Assembly: GCA_002449765.1 (NCBI GenBank)
Contig: DJXN01000010.1
Span: 62,001-126,000 of the forward strand
Reading direction: 5' to 3'
DNA length: 64,000 nt
Origin: Fibrobacter sp. UBA7003
GTDB taxonomy: Bacteria; Fibrobacterota; Fibrobacteria; Fibrobacterales; Fibrobacteraceae
Shown here piece by piece: positions 31,444 through 39,985 of this stretch. How positions within the stretch are numbered: position 1 is the stretch's first letter; every line of letters starts with the position of its first letter. The notes beneath the pieces are model-generated. The model was not told the origin of the DNA and searched no databases. It worked only from the letters and a program-made list of their open reading frames with translations. The position numbers and the translations under genes are program-made.

Positions 31444-32410
31444 TCTTGTTTACAACATCATTGGATTGGATGGCTCGTCTCCTTTGGGCTCGACGATAAA
31501 TTTTTTCGTTTACGACAGCCTCAAAATTATCCTGATATTGCTTTTTATTAGTTTCCTGATGGGGCTGCTGAATACATTTTTCCCGATTGAGGCGATTCGC
31601 AATTTTTTGTCGTCGCATCGTTTGTATGGAATCCAATATTTCCTCGCCGCAATCTTCGGAGCGGTCACCCCTTTCTGCTCATGTTCCAGTATTCCCCTGT
31701 TCATCGGTTTTGTCAGGGGCGGCATCCCCCTTGGCGTCACGTTCAGTTTTCTTATAACATCGCCACTTGTAAACGAGGTTGCTATTGCTATGCTTGCGGG
31801 AACATTCGGATTGAAAGTGACTGTGATTTATGTAGGTTCCGGCGTGTTTCTTGGAACATTTTTAGGGATGTTCCTAGAACGGTTCAAGCTGGAAAGATTT
31901 CTAAGCGATTGGGTGAAAAATTTGCAGCGGACAAACGAATCCGTCAACAACGATGCAATGCCATGTAGCCTTAAGCAAAGGGGCGTTCAAGTACTGCAGA
32001 AAATACCCCAAGTAGCAAGGGATGCCCTTGGTGTAACGCGTTCGGTTTTGCCCTATGTGCTTGCTGGCATTGCGATCGGCGCATTAATGCACGGTTATGT
32101 TCCCTCGGGATTTTTTGAAGAATACCTGTCAAAAGACAAATGGTTTGCCGTTCCCCTGGCGGTAATTCTTGCCGTTCCCATGTACGCAAATGCAGCTGGA
32201 GTTATTCCCATTGTCGAGGTTCTTGTTCAAAAGGGTGTCGCTCTTGGCACGGCACTTGCCTTTATGATGGCCGTTGTGGGACTCTCGCTCCCCGAAGCCA
32301 TGCTTTTGAAAAAGGTCATGACACTTAAGCTGATATTTGTCTTTTTCGGAACGGTTACAGCGGCAATCATCGTTCTTGGGATCGGTTACAATCTTTCTAT
32401 AAGTTCCTGA
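31421..32410 (+). CDS. arsP: ArsP/DUF318-type permease
   Basis: The 329-aa membrane protein has about eight transmembrane segments. Family hallmarks are FGAVTPFCSCSSIPLF with its paired cysteines, FLITSPLVNEVA and AVPMYANAAGVIPI. ArsP members export trivalent organoarsenicals; other DUF318 permeases have unknown cargo. Location as last gene of arsR-redox-arsC makes arsenic export the best guess. It overlaps arsC by 23 bases. No Acr3 or ArsB pump is present here, so this may be the exporter of the system. Confidence 0.85.
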   Translation: MIQLFTDNLVYNIIGLDGSSPLGSTINFFVYDSLKIILILLFISFLMGLLNTFFPIEAIRNFLSSHRLYGIQYFLAAIFGAVTPFCSCSSIPLFIGFVRGGIPLGVTFSFLITSPLVNEVAIAMLAGTFGLKVTVIYVGSGVFLGTFLGMFLERFKLERFLSDWVKNLQRTNESVNNDAMPCSLKQRGVQVLQKIPQVARDALGVTRSVLPYVLAGIAIGALMHGYVPSGFFEEYLSKDKWFAVPLAVILAVPMYANAAGVIPIVEVLVQKGVALGTALAFMMAVVGLSLPEAMLLKKVMTLKLIFVFFGTVTAAIIVLGIGYNLSISS

Positions 32411-32436
32411 TTATTTAGTTTGTATATTTTATAAGG

Positions 32437-33318
32437 ATGTATTTACGGAATATAGCGACATTTAAAAAGATATTGGTGCTTGTGCTGTTCACGGCATTTG
32501 CAAGTTTCGCACATGCTGAAACGCCCGCAGCCGATTCGACAAGCGTGGATTCCGCAGCCATCGATAGCGCACAAAAGCTTTCTTCGCTCAACCATCTGGG
32601 CCATAACATGTTGCTGAGTGCGTTCGGCTGGCCGCTCGGATTCCACATGCTCGGCGGTGCGCTTACGTACAAGTTCTCGATGGAAAACAACGACCTGATG
32701 GTGGCCCGTTTTGCGGCACGTCAGGACCAGTTGGCGTACGGCATCGCGTTCACTCCCGGCATGATGATGGGGACGTTCTTCCCGATTCTTGTTCCGGGCT
32801 ACATGTACTTTATCAGCGACAACCGCACGCTGAACAACACCGGTGCCGTCGCCGTGCAGGCCACCGCCGTGGCGTTCCTCTACAACAATATTCTCAAGGC
32901 GATTTCGGCACGCGAACACCCCGACGCGGAACTCAACAGCGGCGGGCGTTCCCGCGATTTCAAGTGGGGGTTCTTCAGGCGCGGAGTCTTTTACGGCTGG
33001 CCCTCGGGACATTCCATGACCAACGCGGCCATGGCCATGAGCATCGCAAGCTACAACCGCGACAAGCCCCTCGTCGTGGCGGGCTGCGCCCTGTATGCAG
33101 GCTACATCGCCACAAGCATGGTGCTCGGCGCAAAAGGGGAGGCCCACTGGTTCTCCGACGCCGTCGCGGGCACCCTGATGGGAGCCTCCATCGGCTGGTA
33201 CATCGGCAGCGTGTTCTACAAGGAAAAAGTCGGCGAAAAGCAGACCCCGCCCAAGGTCACCATTGCCCCGCTATTCTTTGACGACACCAAAGGCGCCGTG
33301 CTCAGCGTGAGAATTTAG
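32437..33318 (+). CDS. Secreted/membrane PAP2-family phosphatase
   Basis: A 293-aa protein with a signal sequence (ILVLVLFTAFASFAHA) and several hydrophobic segments. The PAP2 site is visible as GWPSGHSMTNAAMAM and LGAKGEAHWFSDAVAG, the latter a variant of SRxxxxxHxxxD with the His-Asp retained. ISAREHPDAEL takes the place of KxxxxxxRP. It probably dephosphorylates a lipid phosphate at the envelope. TATATT ends 8 bases before the ATG, consistent with a leaderless message. Confidence 0.85.
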   Translation: MYLRNIATFKKILVLVLFTAFASFAHAETPAADSTSVDSAAIDSAQKLSSLNHLGHNMLLSAFGWPLGFHMLGGALTYKFSMENNDLMVARFAARQDQLAYGIAFTPGMMMGTFFPILVPGYMYFISDNRTLNNTGAVAVQATAVAFLYNNILKAISAREHPDAELNSGGRSRDFKWGFFRRGVFYGWPSGHSMTNAAMAMSIASYNRDKPLVVAGCALYAGYIATSMVLGAKGEAHWFSDAVAGTLMGASIGWYIGSVFYKEKVGEKQTPPKVTIAPLFFDDTKGAVLSVRI

Positions 33319-33338
33319 GGATTTACTTTTAAGAAGGC

Positions 33339-34550
33339 CTACTCTTCAATACCGTAGAGTCGGTTGTGGGCGAGGCAGTCGGCGAGTTTTTTGTATTCGG
33401 AAACAAAGGCTTCGCGGCTCGGGGCATCTCCGAGTGCCCGGTAGAGCGCGCTCGAGAGTGTTCCGCGGTCGAGCATCTTTTCCATGGTGCTTGCGGAAAC
33501 TTCGGTGAGTTCGTTTTTTACCATGGCAAAGATGTGTTTCCAGAGTTCGCCGGCTGTGCATTTTTCGCTCATGCCGAAAACAGAGAGGTATTCGGGCCAG
33601 TCGATGACGGTGTCCTCGGCATCGCGGGAGGTTGCAGTAAGGAGTGCCGAGAGGCGTTCCGTATCAAAGTCACGAAGATTCTTGCCCGCAATGGCCTTGA
33701 GCGTCGCAATTTCGAGTTCCACGATGGCGATGTCCGCGTTTGGGCATTCCTGGATGTCCACGAGCCGGATTTCGATGGCTCCGCGGTCAAAACGCGCGAT
33801 GGCCCCGCGGCTGTTCAAGAAGAAATGGTTCAGAAGGTGCTCGGGGTCGTAGGGCGCGATGGCCTTCTTGACCTTGTCGAAGATTTGCCTGTTGTATTCG
33901 TCGTAGGTGTATGCCTTTTCGGGAATCACGAGGCCCGCGATTTCGGGGACCTTGTCCTGGTTGTGGCGGTAGACTTCGATGCGGGCATCCTTGAAGCCCG
34001 TGTACTTGCCGTCGAGGTAGGGGCTGCTCGCGGCTATGGCGGGGATGAGCGGCAAGAGCAGGCGGATAGCAGCATGCAGCTCGCCGAATTCCTCGTCGCC
34101 ATCGAAAGAGAGGTTCAGATGAGTGCTCTGCAGGTTCGCCCAGCCGTGGCCCTTGCAGTTGAAGATGCGGTCGTACGTCTGGTAGATGTCGTTGCAGTCG
34201 TAGGGCCAGAGCTGCATCTCCGAGGGGTCCATGAAGGGGTGCGCAGCGCTTGGCAGTAGCATGGCGTTAATTTTTTCGAGCTTCTTGTTCGCGCGGCGGA
34301 TTTCGTGGAAGAATCGTTTGCCGAGCCCGTCGAAGGTGGATTTGGGGTGTGCACACTTGAATTCGAGCACATGGCTCACGAGTTCGTTCGAAAGCCCGAT
34401 ATCGTCGTATTCCACGTCGGAAAGTTGGTTGCCGTCCTTGTCCTTGCCGAGCGGGATGTCGGCGCGGGGCAGCACCTGCAGCGTTTCTCGGTCTACGATC
34501 ATGAATTCCATTTCGACGCCGAAGCGTTCCCAGATTTTAAAGTTGCTCAT
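33339..34550 (-). CDS. GCS2-type glutamate-cysteine ligase homologue
   Basis: The 403-aa protein starts WERFGVEMEFMIVDRETL, the nucleotide/glutamate site of the GCS2 (YbdK-like) carboxylate-amine ligases. LQSTHLNLSFDGDEEF and IEIRLVDIQECPNADIAIVE follow. It would join glutamate to an amine with ATP. It is 48 bases downstream of a RimK-family ATP-grasp gene, a conserved pairing in bacteria whose product is not known. The length is typical. Confidence 0.85.
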   Translation of the reverse strand: MSNFKIWERFGVEMEFMIVDRETLQVLPRADIPLGKDKDGNQLSDVEYDDIGLSNELVSHVLEFKCAHPKSTFDGLGKRFFHEIRRANKKLEKINAMLLPSAAHPFMDPSEMQLWPYDCNDIYQTYDRIFNCKGHGWANLQSTHLNLSFDGDEEFGELHAAIRLLLPLIPAIAASSPYLDGKYTGFKDARIEVYRHNQDKVPEIAGLVIPEKAYTYDEYNRQIFDKVKKAIAPYDPEHLLNHFFLNSRGAIARFDRGAIEIRLVDIQECPNADIAIVELEIATLKAIAGKNLRDFDTERLSALLTATSRDAEDTVIDWPEYLSVFGMSEKCTAGELWKHIFAMVKNELTEVSASTMEKMLDRGTLSSALYRALGDAPSREAFVSEYKKLADCLAHNRLYGIEE

Positions 34551-34598
34551 GACAATCTCTCTTCGTCAAATCCTTTCAGGGCTCAGGATGACGTCTCG

Positions 34599-36104
34599 TT
34601 AATAATTCCAAAAGTCTTTCTCGTGCTGGATGAGCTTGTGTTGCGCGGCGTGCATGCGCTCCTCGATGCGGTGGCGCAGGCTCCTCATGATGGTGAGGTA
34701 GAGCTTCTTCTTGCCCACGAGGTCCTCGATGCCGTGGTCGATACTCGGGTTGTCGTTCACCTCGATCACGACCGGGTGGCCGTTGATTTCTTTGAGGTCC
34801 ACGCCGTAGAGCCCGTTACCGATGAGGCTTGAAACACGGAGCGCCGTCTTCACGATGCCGTGGGGTACGCTCTCTATTGGCAGACAGTCCCACTTGCCGC
34901 AGGTACCCTGCTTGTCCTTGCTGTCCCAGTTGTAGATTTGCCAATGGTTCTTGGCCATGTAGTACTTGCAGGCGTAAATGGGCTTGCCGTCGAGGATGCC
35001 GATGCGCCAGTCAAAGTCGGTGGGCGTGAATTCCTGTGCGATAAGCAGGTCGCTGTGCTCGAACATCGTGTCGAGAATCTGCTCCAGTTCTTCCTTGTTG
35101 TTCGCTTTCTTGACGCCCATGCTGAAACTCGAATCGGGCGTCTTGATGACCATGGGGAAGCCGAGTTCCTTCGCAAGCGTATGGCGGTTTTCGCTGTGCG
35201 CGATGATCGTCTTGGGCGCGGGAATCTTGCCTACGGTCATGAGCTCTTGCAGGTAAACTTTGTTTGAGCAGCGCAAGATACTGTCGGGGTCGTCGATGAC
35301 GGCGATGCCTTCGCTCTGGGCGCGGCGCGCGAACGCGTAAGTGTGGTGGTTCACGTTCGTCGTCTCGCGGATGAATATGGCGTCGAATTCGCCTACGCGG
35401 TGGTAGTCCTTCTTGGTGATGAGCTCCACGCGGAATCCCGTATCCTGCGCAGCCTCGATGAAGTTGTGGATGGCCTGCTTGTTGCTCGGCGGTTCCACTT
35501 CGTCGGGATTCACGAGGATGCCGAGGTCGTACACGTAGTCTTCGCTCTTCGCGGAGGTGTAGCGCGTCTTCTCGAAGTACTCGATGGCGAACTGGTCCAC
35601 CATCTCCTTGTGCGTCTCGGGGATTTCGTCGACGCTGATGGGGCGGATGCTCTGGATGAACCACTTCTGCTTGAATACGAACTTGGCGCGGAGCAACGGG
35701 GCCTGGAAAATGCGGTAGAGTTCCTGCGAGAGTTCCAGGTACTGGGCGCTCACGTTCTGGCCGAAGTAGATGGAGAGCACGAATTCGGTGCCGGTCAGCT
35801 TGTGCAGGCTCTTCTGGATGAGTTCGTCGATGTCGTCGCTGATGATTTTCACGACGGCCGGGGCCTTGAAGTCGCGGATGTTCTTGACGTTCGGGATGAC
35901 CTTGTGGCCGCGCGCCTCGGCAAGCAGGCTCACGTAGTAGCCCTTGCTCTGGTAGCTGTAGTCGCGGCAAAGGTTGAATATGCGCACGCTCTTTTGGGTG
36001 GTAAATTCCGGATTGGTCAGGTAATCTTTTGCCGATACGATTTCGGCTTCGGGGATGTGGAATTTCCAGTTTTTCGGATTGTTGACGACAATGATCTTTT
36101 TCAT
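34599..36104 (-). CDS. RimK-family ATP-grasp ligase with RLAN-type N-terminal domain
   Basis: The 501-aa protein has an N-terminal domain (about residues 1-190) of the RimK-like ATP-grasp N-terminal type, and a C-terminal ATP-grasp fold from about 260 on. ATP-grasp motifs include FPMVIKTPDSSFSMGVKKA, LLIAQEFTPTDFDWRIGILDG and VVIEVNDNPSIDHG with metal-binding acids. Such enzymes add amino acids, often glutamate, to a carboxylate. The neighbouring GCS2 enzyme suggests a two-step route to a small gamma-glutamyl compound or a peptide tag. Confidence 0.88.
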   Translation of the reverse strand: MKKIIVVNNPKNWKFHIPEAEIVSAKDYLTNPEFTTQKSVRIFNLCRDYSYQSKGYYVSLLAEARGHKVIPNVKNIRDFKAPAVVKIISDDIDELIQKSLHKLTGTEFVLSIYFGQNVSAQYLELSQELYRIFQAPLLRAKFVFKQKWFIQSIRPISVDEIPETHKEMVDQFAIEYFEKTRYTSAKSEDYVYDLGILVNPDEVEPPSNKQAIHNFIEAAQDTGFRVELITKKDYHRVGEFDAIFIRETTNVNHHTYAFARRAQSEGIAVIDDPDSILRCSNKVYLQELMTVGKIPAPKTIIAHSENRHTLAKELGFPMVIKTPDSSFSMGVKKANNKEELEQILDTMFEHSDLLIAQEFTPTDFDWRIGILDGKPIYACKYYMAKNHWQIYNWDSKDKQGTCGKWDCLPIESVPHGIVKTALRVSSLIGNGLYGVDLKEINGHPVVIEVNDNPSIDHGIEDLVGKKKLYLTIMRSLRHRIEERMHAAQHKLIQHEKDFWNY

Positions 36105-36178
36105 AATCTGTATAAAAGTTATGAAATAAAAGGGTGCGTGGCTAGGGGTGAAATTTTTTTACTATATTTGGGTTCGCT

Positions 36179-36252
36179 CGGGGTGTAGCTCAGCCTGGTA
36201 GAGCGTCTGCTTTGGGAGCAGAATGTCATCAGTTCGAATCTGGTTACCCCGA
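36179..36252 (+). tRNA. tRNA-Pro (anticodon TGG)
   Basis: The 74-nt gene folds as a cloverleaf. The acceptor CGGGGTG pairs with TACCCCG, the D arm is GCTC...GAGC, and the anticodon arm is TCTGC-TTTGGGA-GCAGA with TGG at 36213-36215. The T arm contains TTCGAAT. CCA is not encoded. TATATT 10 bases upstream is its -10, and a strong terminator follows. Confidence 0.95.
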
Positions 36253-36256
36253 TATC

Positions 36257-36285
36257 AAAAGGGACCCCTTTATGGGGTCCCTTTT
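36257..36285 (+). terminator. Terminator of tRNA-Pro
   Basis: AAAAGGGACCCC and GGGGTCCCTTTT form a perfect 12-bp stem around TTTAT, ending in a T run. Confidence 0.85.
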
Positions 36286-36302
36286 GACATCTTAGGACCA
36301 GA

Positions 36303-36475
36303 TCGAACTGATGAAATCAGTTCGGCAAAAACGCCGATGAGCGAAGCGAATGTAAAGGAGTTTTTGAGCTTATGCGTTAGCATAAGCCCGTAGGGCGGCG
36401 CGAAACGAAGTGACAAGCCGCAATCTGGCTCCCCCGATAGGGAAAGGCTCCTTAGGGGGTCTTTTATTATATTTG
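36303..36475. repeat. Hairpin-rich segment ending in a degenerate copy of the tRNA-Pro 3' end and terminator
   Basis: CGAACTGAT-GAA-ATCAGTTCG and GCTTATGC-GTTA-GCATAAGC are perfect hairpins. From 36422, AATCTGG-T-CCCCGATA with AAAGG, CTTA and GGGGTC-TTTT repeats the tRNA 3' end and terminator in order. No ORF is present. This may mark an old insertion or recombination at the tRNA gene, or a decayed tRNA duplicate. Confidence 0.5.
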
Positions 36476-36500
36476 TAAAAGTTTTTATTAAGGGACTATA

Positions 36501-36944
36501 ATGAATTCTCAAAAATTTTTCGGTTTGGCGGCAATCGTGGCTGCTTTGGGCCTTCTCGCTTGTGATGATTCTAGTACCTCTGCTCCGTTCGAAATTGCAC
36601 CTTCCGAAATAGGGTGTAACGTGACTTATGGTAATGATTACGTTTCTCTTGTAAACGTGACTGAAATATCCAAGATTTCTCAAGTGACGACTTTTAAGGG
36701 CGAGTATGCGGTTGAAACGACGACTTACAGGTTTGCTGAATCGGCTCCGCAGTCGGCCGTAGACAAAGCTTGTGCGAATGAGAAAGAAAACGCGTCTTCA
36801 CAAGATAAGGTTACGTGTTATTCTAGAAAAGTTGAGGTCGTTAAAACGTTATGGAGAGGCTCAAACAGTAAAATGATTGTTTCTGCCTACCTTAACTCGG
36901 TCGGATCTTCTTACGAAGCTAAATGCGAGCGCATAAAGCAGTAA
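36501..36944 (+). CDS. Hypothetical lipoprotein
   Basis: The 147-aa product has a lipoprotein signal (AALGLLAC lipobox followed by DDSST). The mature part contains a strand-rich region (GCNVTYGNDYVSLVNVTE) and four cysteines beyond the lipobox, suggesting disulfides. No family is recognised. It is a single gene between the tRNA locus and trmFO. Confidence 0.7.
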   Translation: MNSQKFFGLAAIVAALGLLACDDSSTSAPFEIAPSEIGCNVTYGNDYVSLVNVTEISKISQVTTFKGEYAVETTTYRFAESAPQSAVDKACANEKENASSQDKVTCYSRKVEVVKTLWRGSNSKMIVSAYLNSVGSSYEAKCERIKQ

Positions 36945-36957
36945 TCTGCTCCAAAAG

Positions 36958-38289
36958 CTAGACGATTTTCCTTTCCGCAATCCACTTGCGCACGGCTTCT
37001 TCGGCGCGGGAGGCAAGGATTTCTTTCTTGTTCTTCTTCTTGAGCCCTTCGTGGTTGGGGAGGAGCCCGAAGTTGAAGTTCATCGGTTGGAAATCCTCGT
37101 TCTCTTCCACGAGGCGGTTCATGAGCGATGCGATGCAGCTCTCGTTCGGGAGCGGGTCGGCATGCCCGTGCAGGATTGTCTGCGCCATGTTCCATGCGGC
37201 ATACCAGCCGGTTGCGACCGCTTCGGTGTAGCCTTCACTGCCGGTAATCTGGCCCGCGAACCACGTGGGCGGGATTCCCTGGGCGCAGGGGAGGTCTGGG
37301 CGCAGGCGCAAGGTCGCGTCCAGGAACTTGGGCGATTCGATAAACGTGTTGCGGTGCATGCAGCCGAGGCGGGCAAAACGGGCGTTCCGGAGGGCGGGCA
37401 CCATCGTGAAGATTTCTTTTTGCGTGCCCCACTTGAGGCGCGTCTGGAAGCCCACCATGTTAAAGAGCGTCTTCTGCTTGTTTTCGGCGCGGAGCTGGAT
37501 GACGGCGTACCACAAGTGGCCGTTATTGCCCAAGCCAAGCCCGATGGGGCGCATGGGGCCATGCCGGAGCGTCTCGTAACCGCGGCGGGCCATTTCTTCG
37601 ACGGGCAGGCAGCCCTCGAACAGTTCGTTCTTCTCGAAGGGGCGCGGCTCCACGGCTTCGGCTTCGCACAGCTTGCGTACAAACTCGGCGTAGGTTTCCT
37701 TGTCGAGCGGGCAGTTGATAAAGTCGGCCGTTTCGCCCTTTTCCCAGCGGTTCATGTAGAAGGCATGGTCGAAATCAATGCTGTCAGTCTCTACTACAGG
37801 AGCGATGGCGTCGAAGAAATGGAGGCGCTCGCTACCCAGGCGCTTGAAGATATCGTCGGCGAGCGCGTCGCTGGCCAGCGGCCCCGCCGCTACGAGGGTA
37901 GGGCAGTCGCCTTCGAGGCTCGTGACTTCTTCGCGGTGGAGCGTTATGTTCGGGCACTCCGCAATCTTTTTTTCTACGGATTCGCTGAAGATGTCGCGGT
38001 TTACGGTCAGGGAATCGCCAGCGGGCACGGCCGCCTCCCGAGCGCTATCCAGCAGAAAGCTCCCGAGCATCGTGAGTTCCTGTTTTAAAAGCCCGTGTGC
38101 ACTCGTAATGCCCAGCGCCTTGAAGCTGTTAGAACAAACTAACTGCGCCAGGTGGCCGTCCTTGTGGGCGGGAGTGTTCTTGACCGGGCGCATCTCGTAG
38201 AGGTCTACCTTGAAACCGCGGCTCGCCAACTGCAAAGCCGCCTCGCAGCCTGCGAGACCACCACCGATTACGCGTACTTTATGGGTCAT
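36958..38289 (-). CDS. trmFO: tRNA m5U54 methyltransferase, folate/FAD-dependent
   Basis: The 443-aa protein begins VRVIGGGLAGCEAALQLA, an FAD-binding Rossmann motif, then LYEMRPVKNTPAHKDGHLAQ and VCSNSFKA, diagnostic of TrmFO/Gid. LPCAQGIPPTWFAGQITGSEGY is also highly conserved. It forms ribothymidine at position 54 of tRNAs, using methylenetetrahydrofolate. Downstream on the same strand the nearest gene is unrelated. Confidence 0.95.
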   Translation of the reverse strand: MTHKVRVIGGGLAGCEAALQLASRGFKVDLYEMRPVKNTPAHKDGHLAQLVCSNSFKALGITSAHGLLKQELTMLGSFLLDSAREAAVPAGDSLTVNRDIFSESVEKKIAECPNITLHREEVTSLEGDCPTLVAAGPLASDALADDIFKRLGSERLHFFDAIAPVVETDSIDFDHAFYMNRWEKGETADFINCPLDKETYAEFVRKLCEAEAVEPRPFEKNELFEGCLPVEEMARRGYETLRHGPMRPIGLGLGNNGHLWYAVIQLRAENKQKTLFNMVGFQTRLKWGTQKEIFTMVPALRNARFARLGCMHRNTFIESPKFLDATLRLRPDLPCAQGIPPTWFAGQITGSEGYTEAVATGWYAAWNMAQTILHGHADPLPNESCIASLMNRLVEENEDFQPMNFNFGLLPNHEGLKKKNKKEILASRAEEAVRKWIAERKIV

Positions 38290-38346
38290 TCTTCCTACTA
38301 AATCCTTTCGTCTTTCGTCTGTAGGACCGTAGGTCCGTTCTTTCGT

Positions 38347-38802
38347 CTAGTTAGCCACCACTTTACGGTAGCTTTTCGCGTTGCCGATCCAGAGCTTCAC
38401 GAGCAGTTCCTCGAGCGAGGCGGTAGACACGCATTCCGGGTCGGCATCCTGTATTTCGTCCGAAATCAGGTTCGCCTGCGTCAGGTTGAGCATCCCGTAG
38501 TACATCGCTTCCATCAGTTGCGACGCGAACTTCGGGGAAATGTTCGCCACGTAGTCCATGTCGTTGAGCGGCGGCAACTGCTTGTTGTCGGGGCTGAACT
38601 GGTCGAGGTTGTCCATCGTCCACATGTCGGCAGCCTTTCCCATGTCGGGCGAAGGCGCAACCTTCAGGAGCTTTTCCTTGTATTCGCGCCATTCGACATC
38701 GGTCGTGCGGCCTGCCTTGCGGACAGACTTCAGGAAGGAGAGGACCGCGTAGTAGAGGTCCTTTTCCTTCTGGTTCGTTTCTTTCTGCGACACGGGAGGC
38801 AT
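38347..38802 (-). CDS. Hypothetical protein cotranscribed with AICAR transformylase
   Basis: The 151-aa soluble protein is mostly helical (DLYYAVLSFLKSVRKAGRTT, FASQLMEAMYYGMLNLTQAN, LEELLVKLWIGNAKSYRKVV). No known domain is recognised. The ATG at 38802 has AAGGG seven bases upstream, overlapping the end of the preceding gene, and lies 10 bases from its stop. A purine-related role is only suggested by position. Confidence 0.75.
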   Translation of the reverse strand: MPPVSQKETNQKEKDLYYAVLSFLKSVRKAGRTTDVEWREYKEKLLKVAPSPDMGKAADMWTMDNLDQFSPDNKQLPPLNDMDYVANISPKFASQLMEAMYYGMLNLTQANLISDEIQDADPECVSTASLEELLVKLWIGNAKSYRKVVAN

Positions 38803-38812
38803 ACGCAAACCC

Positions 38813-39865
38813 TTAGTGGCGGAAGTGCCTCATGCCGGTGAACACCATGGCCACGCCAAGCTTGTCGCAGGCTTCGATGGAGAGGTTGTCCTTCTTGGAA
38901 CCACCCGGTTGCACGATGTACTGGACGCCAGCCTTGGCAGCGGCTTCCACATTGTCGGGGAACGGGAAGAAGGCGTCGGAGCCCATCACGACTTCGCTGA
39001 ACACCTTCTTTTCCAGAGCCTTGAGACCGGCCTTGTCGATGCACTTGCCCTTTTCGTTGAAGAACTTCTGGGCGGCCTTCATGCGGGCCACATTGTCGCG
39101 GACGCGGGGCTGGCAGAGGCGGAGGTTAGAGTCAATGCGGTTCGGCTGGCCGGGGCCAAGGCCGATGACCTGGAAGTAACCGCGGGCGTATTCGTAACCC
39201 ATGACGATGGCGTTAGACTTCGTGTGCTTGGTCACGATCCAAGTGAAGCGGGCGAGGGCTTCCTTGTTCTTTGCGAACTTCTTCTTGGTGACGCATTCGA
39301 ACTTTTCGTAAACGTCGACGTCGCGGTCCTGAACCAGCATGCCGCCGATGACGTGCTTATAGACCTTGCAGCGGGTTGCCTTCTTGATCTTGCCCACTTC
39401 AAGGAGACGAATGTCCTTGGACTTGTTCTTCAAAAATTCCAGAGCGTCCTTGTCGAATGCCGGGGCGAGAAGGATTTCAACGAACTTGCCCTTCAGGAAT
39501 TCGGCGGTTTTCAGGTCCACCTTCTTGGTAACGGCAATCACGGAACCGAAGGCCGACACCGGGTCGCCTTCCCATGCAGCTTCCATGGCGTTACGGAGGG
39601 TCTTGCCGGTAGCGAGTCCGCACGGGTTCATGTGCTTCACGATAACGACCGCATTGTCGTCGCAGAATTCGCGGGCCATCTCGAGGGCTGCGTCGGCGTC
39701 TACGATGTTGTTGTAAGAAAGTTCCTTACCCCAGAGCTGCTTCGCGGTGGCGAGGCTTGCTTCGGTGCAGGTCGGGTCGCGGTAGAAGATGGCGGACTGG
39801 TGGGAGTTTTCACCGTAGCGCATGGGCTTCGGGTCAACGAATTTCAAAACGAGTTCTTCGGACAT
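38813..39865 (-). CDS. purH: Stand-alone AICAR transformylase (PurH C-terminal domain only)
   Basis: The 350-aa protein corresponds to the AICAR formyltransferase half of PurH. Marks are LRYGENSHQ-like PMRYGENSHQSA, ELSYNNIVDADAALEMA, VIVKHMNPCGLA, SDAFFPFPDNV and a C-terminal MVFTGMRHFRH. The N-terminal MGS-like IMP cyclohydrolase domain is absent: the start at 39865 has AAAGGA six bases upstream and there is no room for the missing ~190 residues. It formylates AICAR to FAICAR; ring closure to IMP must be done by a separate enzyme. Confidence 0.9.
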   Translation of the reverse strand: MSEELVLKFVDPKPMRYGENSHQSAIFYRDPTCTEASLATAKQLWGKELSYNNIVDADAALEMAREFCDDNAVVIVKHMNPCGLATGKTLRNAMEAAWEGDPVSAFGSVIAVTKKVDLKTAEFLKGKFVEILLAPAFDKDALEFLKNKSKDIRLLEVGKIKKATRCKVYKHVIGGMLVQDRDVDVYEKFECVTKKKFAKNKEALARFTWIVTKHTKSNAIVMGYEYARGYFQVIGLGPGQPNRIDSNLRLCQPRVRDNVARMKAAQKFFNEKGKCIDKAGLKALEKKVFSEVVMGSDAFFPFPDNVEAAAKAGVQYIVQPGGSKKDNLSIEACDKLGVAMVFTGMRHFRH

Positions 39866-39901
39866 ATATTTTCCTTTTGGAGTTTTTACACCCTCAAATA
39901 T

Positions 39902-39940
39902 AGAAAAAAGCCCCTGGCAGAGCGCCAGGGACTTTTTTAT
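39902..39940 (-). terminator. Terminator of the GH5 cellulase gene
   Basis: CCCTGGC and GCCAGGG form a stem around a short loop, bordered by A and T runs on both sides. It lies between the GH5 stop and the AICAR transformylase start, on the minus strand. Confidence 0.8.
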
Positions 39941-39985
39941 GGTTACCAGAAACACTGAATAAAATTCAATGTTTCTAGTTCGGAA

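Noticed and set aside
38816..39958. 380-aa open frame on the plus strand
   Set aside because: Mirror of the AICAR transformylase gene; the real product is clearly on the minus strand.
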